A stretch of DNA of 57,841 bases, taken from NCBI GenBank assembly GCA_027717985.1, contig JALLOO010000005.1, positions 1-57,841 of the forward strand. Reading direction: 5' to 3'. Positions 46,869 to 53,656 of the stretch are shown piece by piece; position 1 is the first letter of the stretch, and each line of letters starts with the position of its first letter. Below the pieces are notes generated by a model. It was not told the DNA's origin. It was given only the letters and a program-made list of their open reading frames with translations, and made no database searches. Position numbers and translations under genes: made by a program. Source of the stretch: Patescibacteria group bacterium AH-259-L05. Its GTDB lineage: Bacteria > Patescibacteriota > Patescibacteriia > UBA2591 > UBA6264.

Positions 46869-48440
46869 CTATATCGTCAACACATTTTGTACCAATTCCC
46901 TCGCTACACTATCAATATCACCTGCGCCCATGATAAGAACAAGATCATTGGATTGGATAATATCTTTAATTAGTTCTTGTGTTTGTTTCAAATTTTTGGC
47001 ATAAATGACTGATTTGTCTGGATATTTCTCTTTGATTGCAGTAACTAAATCATACGAGCTGACATCTTGATCGTTGCCTTCTTCTCGTCCTGCCACATCA
47101 TAAATTTTAGAAATGATAACAAGATCGGCGTTATCAAAACTGGAAACAAATTCATTAAATAAATTTTTAGTACGGTTGTGGTGATGAGGTTGAAACACCG
47201 CAACAATTCGTCGGTCTGGATAAAATTCTTTAGCTGCTTGAATAGTGCCATAAACCGCGGTAGGATGGTGCGCATAATCAGAAATAATAATCGCGCCTTT
47301 GTATTCTCCCACTTTTTCAAACCTTCGCCATGTGCCGGAAAATTCCTCGACTGCTTTTTTAATACTTTTTATATCAGAACCCAGATGAAATGAAACGGCA
47401 ATAGCTGCAAGTACGTTATAAATATTAAAAATACCAGGAACTTTTAATACTACTCGTGCAGGTTCAACCTGCGTGACAAGATCAGACCTTGTCACGAGAT
47501 CGAATTGTTGTTTTCCTGGTTTAATAATTATATTTTTTGCTTGAACATCTGCATCATTCTCTATGCCATAGGTAATTACGGTTGACTTTGGCTTTAGTTT
47601 TTGTAAATTTTTATCATCAGCATTCAGCACTAAAAGCCCGTCTTTGGGAAGCTTTTGTATAAATTCCTGAAATGAATCAATAATGTGGTTCAAATTCTTA
47701 TAATAATCTAAATGATCCTTTTCTAAATTGGTTAATATAATGATATGAGGGTCAAGATGGAGCATATTTGCCTGGTGCTCACATGCCTCAACCACAAAAT
47801 GCTTTGACTTTCCTACTCTTAGATTCCCTTTCCACTGAGAACCCGAGTTGCCGAGTAGGACTTTGCTACCCACAATCACCGTAGGATCTAATCCTGCTTT
47901 TTCCAGAATAAGGCCACACAGAGCAGTCGTCGTACTTTTCCCATTGGTTCCTGAAATCGCAATCGTATTTTTTTCTCTGCTTATCTCACCTAAAAACTCT
48001 GGGTAAGAAAATTGATCAATCCCTAATTCTTTTGTGCGAACTCTTTCAGGATTATTTTCTGGAACTGCAGGAGAATAAATAACTATATCTGTATCATCAC
48101 GTATATTTCCCTTTCTATGCTTAAAAAAAACTGGAATAGATAATTGTTCCAATTCGTTTGTTATCTCGCTCTCATACAAATCTGAACCTGAAATCTCTTT
48201 TCCTTGCGATTGCAAAAGTTTTGCAACCGCACTTACCCCAATGCCGCCAATACCTATAAAATGAATATAGTTGCTCGCTAATACTCGCGAACTATATTCT
48301 CCATAGGGCTTCCGCCCTCTGGCGTCGCTCATTTTATTCGCTCCTGTCACCCCGACGGGGAAACTACGTTTCCCCGACCCCCTTCCTCTTGTATCGGAAT
48401 CTTTAAATTCCGATACAAAAATATGCTTAATATTCTTCAT
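46869..48440 (-). CDS. murC: UDP-N-acetylmuramate--L-alanine ligase with repeat-derived N-terminal extension
   Basis: 523 aa. The catalytic core starts near residue 57 with YIHFIGIGGIGVSAVAKLL, continues with the ATP loop AISGTNGKSTTTALCG (about 161-176), the Mg-binding EACEHQANML region, and the C-terminal domain DYAHHPTAVYGTIQAAKEF. It adds L-alanine to UDP-MurNAc. Residues 1-56 are not part of MurC: they are encoded by three palindromic repeats (48263-48417) and read as Arg/Gly/Ser-rich peptide (SDTRGRGSGKR, MSDARGRKPYGE). An internal start at Met37 is possible. Confidence 0.94.
   Translation of the reverse strand: MKNIKHIFVSEFKDSDTRGRGSGKRSFPVGVTGANKMSDARGRKPYGEYSSRVLASNYIHFIGIGGIGVSAVAKLLQSQGKEISGSDLYESEITNELEQLSIPVFFKHRKGNIRDDTDIVIYSPAVPENNPERVRTKELGIDQFSYPEFLGEISREKNTIAISGTNGKSTTTALCGLILEKAGLDPTVIVGSKVLLGNSGSQWKGNLRVGKSKHFVVEACEHQANMLHLDPHIIILTNLEKDHLDYYKNLNHIIDSFQEFIQKLPKDGLLVLNADDKNLQKLKPKSTVITYGIENDADVQAKNIIIKPGKQQFDLVTRSDLVTQVEPARVVLKVPGIFNIYNVLAAIAVSFHLGSDIKSIKKAVEEFSGTWRRFEKVGEYKGAIIISDYAHHPTAVYGTIQAAKEFYPDRRIVAVFQPHHHNRTKNLFNEFVSSFDNADLVIISKIYDVAGREEGNDQDVSSYDLVTAIKEKYPDKSVIYAKNLKQTQELIKDIIQSNDLVLIMGAGDIDSVARELVQNVLTI
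48263..48417. repeat. Three palindromic repeats inside the 5' end of murC
   Basis: Inverted repeats GAATATAGTT/AACTATATTC (48263-48299), CGGGGAAAC/GTTTCCCCG (48356-48376), and TGTATCGGAAT/ATTCCGATACA (48390-48417) are arranged head to tail. Confidence 0.88.
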
Positions 48441-48463
48441 AATTTTAGCTATTGATATATATA

Positions 48464-48736
48464 TTAGTCAGTAACTCCTGAAGGCGAACTATCAAAACTA
48501 CCCAAAGAGGTATCAACTCTAAAATCTTCTAAATGAGAAAAAGCATCGGCAAGCTTTTCTAATTCTTCGCGTATTCCATCATCAAGATTAGCTATACCTT
48601 CAAGATCAATACCAATATAAACAGGGGCATGTGTTTCATTGGTTACTTCTTGTCCTTTTTCTAATCTTAAAGGCAGTACATAGAATACAGCTATGGCAAG
48701 AATTACAATGATTATAGCAAATGGTATTCTTTTCAT
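48464..48736 (-). CDS. Small membrane-anchored hypothetical protein, 90 aa
   Basis: A single N-terminal helix (IPFAIIIVILAIAVFYVLPL) is followed by an acidic, probably extracytoplasmic domain (IGIDLEGIANLDDGIREELEKL) ending in a Ser-rich tail. No family recognised. Placed between murG and murC on the same strand, it may belong to the cell-wall transcript. Confidence 0.7.
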   Translation of the reverse strand: MKRIPFAIIIVILAIAVFYVLPLRLEKGQEVTNETHAPVYIGIDLEGIANLDDGIREELEKLADAFSHLEDFRVDTSLGSFDSSPSGVTD

Positions 48737-48781
48737 GATTTAATTTTATTTAATAATTTATTTTAAAAATGGATAACTGTA

Positions 48782-49849
48782 CTACTTTTTAACAAAATCC
48801 AAAATAATTTTTGCTATGTTTTGAGCCACATCAGGATTTCCTAATTTAGAAATATGTAAACTTAATACTGCTCGTTTTTCATCAGAAGATAGTAACGAAT
48901 GAACTTTATCTAATAATACTTGAGAGGTCAATGTTTTTTGATCAAGTACTATTGCTGCTTTATGCTCATTAAAATATGATGCATTGTTTTCTTGGTGAGA
49001 ATCAGGGATCGGGATAATAATGGTTGGCTTGCCCAATACTGCAAGCTCAGTTAATACGCCCATGCCAGCACGAGATATTACTAAATCAGCAATCGCATAG
49101 GCATGTTTAATCTCGGTCTTTAAAAATTCATATGCATGATATCGATCTGAGGTATACGTCCCTTTATCTATTTTATTGCCCGTGATATGAATGATCTGGC
49201 AGAATTGTGCCAGATCGGGAATAATTTGCGCAATGAATGTATTTATTTTTAACGAACCAGTGCCGCCGCCAACAACTAATACGGTTGGCACATTCTCTTC
49301 TAAATTAAATACTTCGCGCGCTCGTTCTTTATTACCCTCTAAAACATGCATGCGCACGGGATTGCCTGTCAATATTGTTTTTCTTTTTGAAAAATCACTT
49401 AAAGATTTTTCAAAACTAACCGTAATCTTTTTGGCAAAAGGAGCTATCAGCTTATTTGACAGACCAGGAATAATATCTTGCTGGTGAGCAAATACAGGGA
49501 TGCGTAATAACCATCCAGCGGTTGAGATAGGAACCGCCGCAAATCCGCCTGCTGATAAAATGGCATGGGGCTTAAATTTCAACAGTATAAAAAAAGATTG
49601 GACAAATCCAATCAAAATAAAAAAAGGGTCGATAACATTTCGAAAACTTATATACCGTCTTAGTTTCCCCGAAAAAATAGATTTGAACGGAATTGTATAC
49701 ATTTTGCAAAGCGCCTTTTCTGGAATTCCTTTTTTGGTGCCAATAAACAAAAATTCTGCCTCCGGCAATTGTTTTTTTAATTCTTGGCTAATGGCGAGGA
49801 GCGGGCTCACTGACCCGCCAGTCCCCCCGCCTGCTAATACAATTCTCAT
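48782..49849 (-). CDS. murG: MurG-like UDP-GlcNAc transferase (GT28)
   Basis: 355 aa, GT-B fold. N-terminal glycine loop GGGTGGSVSPLLAIS, LSAGGFAAVPISTAGWLL and AHQQDIIPGLSNKLIAPFA match MurG, and so does LTGNPVR. In the C-terminal half VVGGGTGSLKINTF replaces the common GGSQGAxxxN, and SRAGMGVLTELAVLGKP the donor-site RSGA-type loop. The His of the canonical GGTGGH is Ser13. It would make lipid II from lipid I. Its proximity to murC supports MurG, though the substitutions leave a related GT28 role possible. Confidence 0.85.
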   Translation of the reverse strand: MRIVLAGGGTGGSVSPLLAISQELKKQLPEAEFLFIGTKKGIPEKALCKMYTIPFKSIFSGKLRRYISFRNVIDPFFILIGFVQSFFILLKFKPHAILSAGGFAAVPISTAGWLLRIPVFAHQQDIIPGLSNKLIAPFAKKITVSFEKSLSDFSKRKTILTGNPVRMHVLEGNKERAREVFNLEENVPTVLVVGGGTGSLKINTFIAQIIPDLAQFCQIIHITGNKIDKGTYTSDRYHAYEFLKTEIKHAYAIADLVISRAGMGVLTELAVLGKPTIIIPIPDSHQENNASYFNEHKAAIVLDQKTLTSQVLLDKVHSLLSSDEKRAVLSLHISKLGNPDVAQNIAKIILDFVKK

Positions 49850-49920
49850 ACTATTTATTGTACTCGAAAGCCTCCCTTATATCAATACCCTCAAGCATTT
49901 GTACCCTTTACTATAAAAGA

Positions 49921-49945
49921 AAACCAGGCTTTCTAAACCTGGTTT
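49921..49945 (-). terminator. Rho-independent terminator
   Basis: AAACCAGG/CCTGGTTT between the 94-aa gene and murG. Confidence 0.8.
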
Positions 49946-49959
49946 AACAATACTACTCT

Positions 49960-50244
49960 CTAGATAAGATACGTAACGGTAGCCGCATAGGTGACAAAAT
50001 AAAATACTGCATACGTAATTGGATATGTAATTAAATGCACGCGTTTCACTTTTTTCTCTTCAAGCTTTATCTTTACAATCTGCAGACCTAAACCTGCCGC
50101 TACCAATATACCGAGGATAACTGCTAAAACATATATCAGAGTAGCTGTCGTGCCGCTCACTTCTCCTAGTCCCCATACACGAACTGAACTAAAAGCAAAT
50201 CCAAATCCACAAACTACTGAAAGAACTCCAGAAAGTATCTTCAT
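49960..50244 (-). CDS. Small three-helix membrane protein, 94 aa
   Basis: Three hydrophobic helices (about residues 3-20, 33-56, 72-92) with a short basic loop (KLEEKKVKRVH). No family known. ATG follows TAAGGAGGAAAC. It has a complete unit: the promoter-leader module at 50245-50311, shared with the gene at 51122, and a terminator. Confidence 0.75.
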   Translation of the reverse strand: MKILSGVLSVVCGFGFAFSSVRVWGLGEVSGTTATLIYVLAVILGILVAAGLGLQIVKIKLEEKKVKRVHLITYPITYAVFYFVTYAATVTYLI

Positions 50245-50311
50245 GTTTCCTCCTTATATATGTTAAGAACGTTACCTCTTATAATATAGTAAAAATAAAA
50301 ATCTCTGTCAA
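50245..50311 (-). promoter_or_regulatory. Promoter-leader module D, copy 1
   Basis: TTGACA (50306-50311), 17 bp, TATATT (50283-50288), then AAGAGGTAACGTTCTTAA and the ribosome site. The same 66 bp occur at 51797-51866 with few changes. Confidence 0.85.
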
Positions 50312-50334
50312 GAGTTCGCCCCCCGTCCCTTTTG

Positions 50335-50416
50335 TCATCCCACATCCTTTGTCACCCCCTCTTTCATTCCGTGCAGGGCGCGGAATGACAAAAAGGGCAT
50401 GCGGGATGACAAGGAG
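50335..50416. repeat. Palindromic repeat family B
   Basis: Units TTTGTCATCCC, TTTGTCACCCC, CATTCCGTGC/GCGCGGAATGACAAA and GCGGGATGACAA in a 263-bp gene-free stretch (50245-50506). Confidence 0.85.
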
Positions 50417-50427
50417 GTACGTAAATT

Positions 50428-50462
50428 AAAAAAGAGTAGTGCGCAAGGCATCTACTCTTCTT
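50428..50462 (-). terminator. Rho-independent terminator
   Basis: AAAGAGTAG/CTACTCTT; on the minus strand a T run follows. Confidence 0.85.
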
Positions 50463-50506
50463 TAGTTAATTCGCCGAACAAGGGATGTGAACCAAGCTGA
50501 ATCCTA

Positions 50507-50983
50507 TCATATTTGCTTTGCGGAAAAGGAAGACAATTGCCGCAGCAGACAAAGGACAATTTCATCCGCAATTACTTGTATACCTTCTTGATTGATAGAG
50601 CCATCAAGAAAATAAACGTCTTTTTTGTAGATGATAATGTCTGCCTTGTACTCACCCTTTTGTGAATTAAGGGTCACATCAATGGTCACGATCTTGCCTT
50701 TATACTCGAAAAAGGCATCAACACCGTGCCAGCGATCAAGCGGACTACCAGTCGACGTATAGAGCATCAGTTCTGAGAAATCATCTTCGCCCAGGGCTAT
50801 TGCTACTAAAGCATGGAGATCATTAGCTATCCGGGGATTCGGATCAGTTGGATCCCATGGCTGAGATTCCTTGACCAAAGCCACGCTTTTGCGAAACGGA
50901 ATGTAGTCGCCATTCCAGCCACCGCTCTTACAACAGCCGAGCACTTCCAGTTCGAACTCTTCACTTGTATAGTGTTGACTCAC
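50507..50983 (-). CDS. Hypothetical protein, possibly nuclease-like fold, 158 aa
   Basis: GTG at 50983 is the start because TTTGGAGG lies 8 nt upstream; the in-frame ATG at 51013 precedes that site. The central part GVDAFFEYKGKIVTIDVTLN followed by KADIIIYKKD resembles the acidic-strand, hydrophobic-strand arrangement of PD-(D/E)xK nucleases, but the catalytic Lys is not in the standard place. Near the N-terminus GCCKSGGWNGDY is unusual. No family name. It has its own terminator. Confidence 0.7.
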   Translation of the reverse strand: MSQHYTSEEFELEVLGCCKSGGWNGDYIPFRKSVALVKESQPWDPTDPNPRIANDLHALVAIALGEDDFSELMLYTSTGSPLDRWHGVDAFFEYKGKIVTIDVTLNSQKGEYKADIIIYKKDVYFLDGSINQEGIQVIADEIVLCLLRQLSSFSAKQI

Positions 50984-51081
50984 GTTATTTTCCTCCAAAG
51001 AGCTGATTTTCAAATTGCCAAACTTTTACTTTACTTAACAACATTATAACATATTTTTGGGTAATTGTCAATAGCAGCATC

Positions 51082-51108
51082 AAAAAAGAGGGTGGTATCC
51101 CCTCTTTT
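51082..51108 (-). terminator. Rho-independent terminator
   Basis: AAAAAGAGGG/CCCTCTTTT. Confidence 0.9.
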
Positions 51109-51121
51109 CTCATATATTTTT

Positions 51122-51796
51122 TTATCCCTTGTTCTCAAACCCACAATATTTATCTCTTTGTTCTTCAGTCCCAAAATTTGTCCAGTCACTCACTTTTCTG
51201 GGCATCTTTAAACACCTGTCTTCACCATCACTACACCTAAACAACTTTGTCCCATTTCCTACCCAATATGCTTCAACACCATCGATAGAAAGAATGGTAT
51301 TTTCAACTTTTAATGTATCAATTGAAACAACATAACCATCACCGTCTTCTGTTATCCAGTCCTTATCTTGTATTATCTGATTAAGGGTTCTTTCTAAAAC
51401 AAAGCCGCGTGGATAACTTACAATACGAACATCAATACAAACCCCGCCTGGATACTTATAACTACCCTCATAATCAACACGGAACAAAACCTTACCAGCA
51501 AATGGTGATAATTTATAAAGGTCGGTAGATATCCAAGCTTGATATAGAAATTCTACCCAGGTCTGTCTATCACCTTGCTTTAATTTTTTGAGCATTTCTT
51601 CTAGACCAGTAGTAAGGTCTACTTCTACTGCTCCTCTAAAATATCCGCCTCTGATGTCACTTGTCTGTTCTGCTCTTTCCTTTACTTTTTTCAATGACAA
51701 GTTCCCTTTTAAATACGATCTCACGCCGCTAAGAAAATGCTGAATACCTTTTGCTCTTTGATCATCACGACCAATCGCGGTTCTTGCATCACTCAT
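51122..51796 (-). CDS. Hypothetical protein, 224 aa
   Basis: No family recognised. A helical N-terminus (residues 1-95, RAKGIQHFLSGVRSYLKG) leads to a beta-rich centre (AGKVLFRVDYEGSYKYPGG, VCIDVRIVSYPRG) and a Cys-containing C-terminus (LFRCSDGEDRCLKM, KYCGFENKG). ATG follows AAGAGGAGGAAGCACA. Promoter-leader module D copy 2 drives it. Confidence 0.75.
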   Translation of the reverse strand: MSDARTAIGRDDQRAKGIQHFLSGVRSYLKGNLSLKKVKERAEQTSDIRGGYFRGAVEVDLTTGLEEMLKKLKQGDRQTWVEFLYQAWISTDLYKLSPFAGKVLFRVDYEGSYKYPGGVCIDVRIVSYPRGFVLERTLNQIIQDKDWITEDGDGYVVSIDTLKVENTILSIDGVEAYWVGNGTKLFRCSDGEDRCLKMPRKVSDWTNFGTEEQRDKYCGFENKG

Positions 51797-51866
51797 TGTG
51801 CTTCCTCCTCTTATATATTAAGAACGTTACCTCTTACAATATAACAAAAATAAAAATCCCTGTCAA
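51797..51866 (-). promoter_or_regulatory. Promoter-leader module D, copy 2
   Basis: TTGACA (51861-51866), TATATT at 17 bp, then AAGAGGTAACGTTCTTAA as in copy 1 at 50245. Confidence 0.85.
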
Positions 51867-51895
51867 GAGAGGATATGGTGAGCCGTAAACTATAA

Positions 51896-51924
51896 AATCT
51901 ACGCGGATAAACCGCGTAGATTAT
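51896..51924 (-). terminator. Rho-independent terminator
   Basis: AATCTACGCGG-ATAAA-CCGCGTAGATT, 11-bp stem. Confidence 0.9.
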
Positions 51925-51929
51925 TTCAC

Positions 51930-52223
51930 TTACGCATCTGCTACTGGTTCGGCCCTCATGTCTTTTTCTAGTTCTCCGGTTTGTTCACGCTTTATTGCTA
52001 TTGCCTCTTTTTTAGAATCAGCCTCAACAACGCCAAGTGGAACATCGTTAAGTCCTACAAGCCAACGATCTGCTCCAGTATAGATTGGGGGCCTGCCGGT
52101 TGGCTTTGCAGGAAAAGATTTAACTTCCTTGGCAGCTTCTTTTAAAATCTCTTCCTCCGGAGTATCAGGACCTGCATAGACCGGCACTGTCATACCTCTC
52201 AAGAAAATCGCGTATTTTTTCAT
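51930..52223 (-). CDS. Hypothetical protein, 97 aa (paralog of the gene at 52371)
   Basis: ATG at 52223 follows AAGGAGGGAAAA. MKKYAIFLRG, GPDTPEEEILKEAAKEV, DRWLVGLNDVPLGVVEADSKKEAIAI: small alpha/beta protein. The blocks GPxxxxPEE, W-x-V and G-x-VEAxSxxEAIA recur in the same order in the 93-aa protein at 52371, which has an almost identical promoter and leader. Function unknown. Confidence 0.78.
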   Translation of the reverse strand: MKKYAIFLRGMTVPVYAGPDTPEEEILKEAAKEVKSFPAKPTGRPPIYTGADRWLVGLNDVPLGVVEADSKKEAIAIKREQTGELEKDMRAEPVADA

Positions 52224-52323
52224 TTTTCCCTCCTTGCCACGCTCAACGCGGCTTGTCAAAATTTTTGTTATATGTTATCAATGAGCTTATATATAATATA
52301 GTATACTATTTTAAAAATGTCAA
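52224..52323 (-). promoter_or_regulatory. Promoter-leader module E, copy 1
   Basis: TTGACA (52318-52323), 17 bp, TATATT (52295-52300). The leader ends in a hairpin GCCGCG-TTGAG-CGTGGC directly before AAGGAGG. About 95 of the 100 bp recur at 52653-52752. Confidence 0.88.
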
Positions 52324-52343
52324 GAAACTCATAGGATATTAAA

Positions 52344-52372
52344 AAATCTACGAGGTCGGACCTCGTAGATTT
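52344..52372 (-). terminator. Rho-independent terminator
   Basis: AAATCTACGAGG/CCTCGTAGATTT; overlaps the stop codon of the 93-aa gene. Confidence 0.9.
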
Positions 52373-52652
52373 AATTTGCTGCCTGGGCATATAAATATTT
52401 TGGATGTATTCTTGTCGCTCGACTCATCGTTGCTATCGCCTCATCTTCAGATGAAGCTTCAACTTCGCCAATCCATGCATCAGTAATGCGCACATGCCAC
52501 CATCCTCCCCTAGTCCACCATGCACCACTGATCGCTGTAGCCCTGTAGCGATCTAACTCTTTTTGAAAACGCTTTTTGAGCTCTTCTGGAGAAATATCTC
52601 GGGGCCCACGAAAAGTAAGTTCCGGGTCCCGCTTATATACTTGATATTTCAT
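52371..52652 (-). CDS. Hypothetical protein, 93 aa (paralog of the gene at 51930)
   Basis: ATG follows AAGGAGGTATA. MKYQVYKRDPEL, GPRDISPEELKKRFQKEL, GWWHVRITDAWIGEVEASSEDEAIATM: the same block order as the 97-aa neighbour. Tryptophans are frequent in the middle (AWWTRGGWW). Function unknown; the shared leader implies co-regulation. Confidence 0.78.
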   Translation of the reverse strand: MKYQVYKRDPELTFRGPRDISPEELKKRFQKELDRYRATAISGAWWTRGGWWHVRITDAWIGEVEASSEDEAIATMSRATRIHPKYLYAQAAN

Positions 52653-52752
52653 TATACCTCCTTGCCACGCTCAACGCGGCTTGTCAAAATTTTTGTTATA
52701 TGTTATCAATGAGCTTATATATAAGTATAGTATACTATTTTAAAAATGTCAA
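52653..52752 (-). promoter_or_regulatory. Promoter-leader module E, copy 2
   Basis: TTGACA (52747-52752), 17 bp, TATACT (52724-52729), with the same leader hairpin as copy 1. The -35 box overlaps the dprA start codon on the other strand. Confidence 0.88.
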
Positions 52753-53402
52753 CCATTAAATATCAAAAAATTACTCCTCAAGATAAAAACTATCCACCCC
52801 TGTTAAAAGAAATTCCTGATCCGCCGCAAGAGCTGTATATTTGGGGAGTCTTAAAACAAAAAGAAAAATATCCACTTGCAGTGGTTGGAACGCGCAAGGT
52901 GTCAAACTATGGAAAGCAAGTTACCCTTGAACTAGTTACCGAGCTTGTAAAACAAGGACTCACCATTATTAGCGGCTTAGCACTTGGTGTTGATGGAATC
53001 TCTCATCAAGCCGCGCTTGATGCAAACGGACGAACCATTGCAGTACTTGGCTCAGGATTTAATCATCTGTACCCTCAAAAGCATACAAAATTAGCTCATG
53101 ATATTGTCAAATCAGGCGGCGCAGTTATTACGGAATATCCACCTGATACTAAGCCAACGCAAAAAACATTTCCGGTACGAAATAGAATTATAGCCGGCCT
53201 TGCCTTAGGCGTTTTAGTAATTGAAGCGCCCATGCGATCAGGAGCCTTAATTACTGCCCGACACGCGTTAGAACAAAATCGTGACGTATTTGCCGTGCCC
53301 GGGAGTATATATAACAAGAATTCAGCTGGGACTAATAACCTAATTAAAATGGGCGCTAAGCCCGTCACCAAGGCAGAAGATATTTTAGAATCATTTAATT
53401 GA
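52746..53402 (+). CDS. dprA: DNA-processing protein DprA (short form)
   Basis: 218 aa, essentially the Rossmann-fold core: YPPLLKEIPDPPQELYIWG, VVGTRKVSNYGKQV, ISGLALGVDGISHQAAL, TIAVLGSGFNHLYPQKH, TEYPPDTKPTQKTFPVRNRIIAGLA split over the family order, and ALEQNRDVFAVPGSI. The N-terminal SAM-like and C-terminal winged-helix domains of longer DprA are absent. It loads RecA on incoming single-stranded DNA in transformation. ATG at 52746 has no Shine-Dalgarno. A TATACT 13 bp upstream suggests a leaderless message, but no -35 is seen. Confidence 0.93.
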   Translation: MSTIKYQKITPQDKNYPPLLKEIPDPPQELYIWGVLKQKEKYPLAVVGTRKVSNYGKQVTLELVTELVKQGLTIISGLALGVDGISHQAALDANGRTIAVLGSGFNHLYPQKHTKLAHDIVKSGGAVITEYPPDTKPTQKTFPVRNRIIAGLALGVLVIEAPMRSGALITARHALEQNRDVFAVPGSIYNKNSAGTNNLIKMGAKPVTKAEDILESFN

Positions 53403-53439
53403 CGCCGAAGTTCTGATTTTATCGGAACAAGGCGTCATC

Positions 53440-53520
53440 TCGACCGAGCCCCGCAGGGCGAGTGGAGAGATCCCTCGACTCCCCCTCGACAGGCTCGGGG
53501 TCGCTCGGGATGACAAAGGA
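53440..53520. repeat. GC-rich repeat of the CGACCGAGCCCC / GGGATGACA type
   Basis: Downstream of dprA, a GC-rich stretch with CCTCGAC, GGCTCGGGGTCGCTCGGGATGACA combines a different GC-rich unit with a family B end. Confidence 0.7.
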
Positions 53521-53529
53521 GTGAGGAAT

Positions 53530-53594
53530 AAAAAAACCGCCGCTTTAGCACGGCGGGCGTGACACCTACCCTTCCTGGATAGGGCACTTAATCT
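53530..53594 (-). ncRNA. Candidate minus-strand small RNA
   Basis: A consensus promoter (53601-53628) and a T7-tailed terminator (CCGCCG/CGGCGG, 53537-53556) on the minus strand bracket about 65 nt with no open frame. The first half can fold with GTG/CAC, CCTA/TAGG and CC/GG pairs around an AGGA loop. It is not recognisable as tmRNA, RNase P, SRP or a known riboswitch. It is read away from topA. Confidence 0.5.
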
Positions 53595-53600
53595 AAGTAT

Positions 53601-53628
53601 AGTATAACAGTATTATATAATGTGTCAA
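53601..53628 (-). promoter_or_regulatory. Promoter of the candidate small RNA
   Basis: TTGACA (53623-53628), 16 bp, TATACT (53601-53606), minus strand. Confidence 0.8.
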
Positions 53629-53656
53629 TATAAAAACTGTGGATAACTAACAACGC

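Noticed and set aside
53530-53594. Signal recognition particle RNA
   Set aside because: An AGGAAGG element recalled the SRP core, but the conserved symmetric loop and GGUCAGG-type strand are absent.
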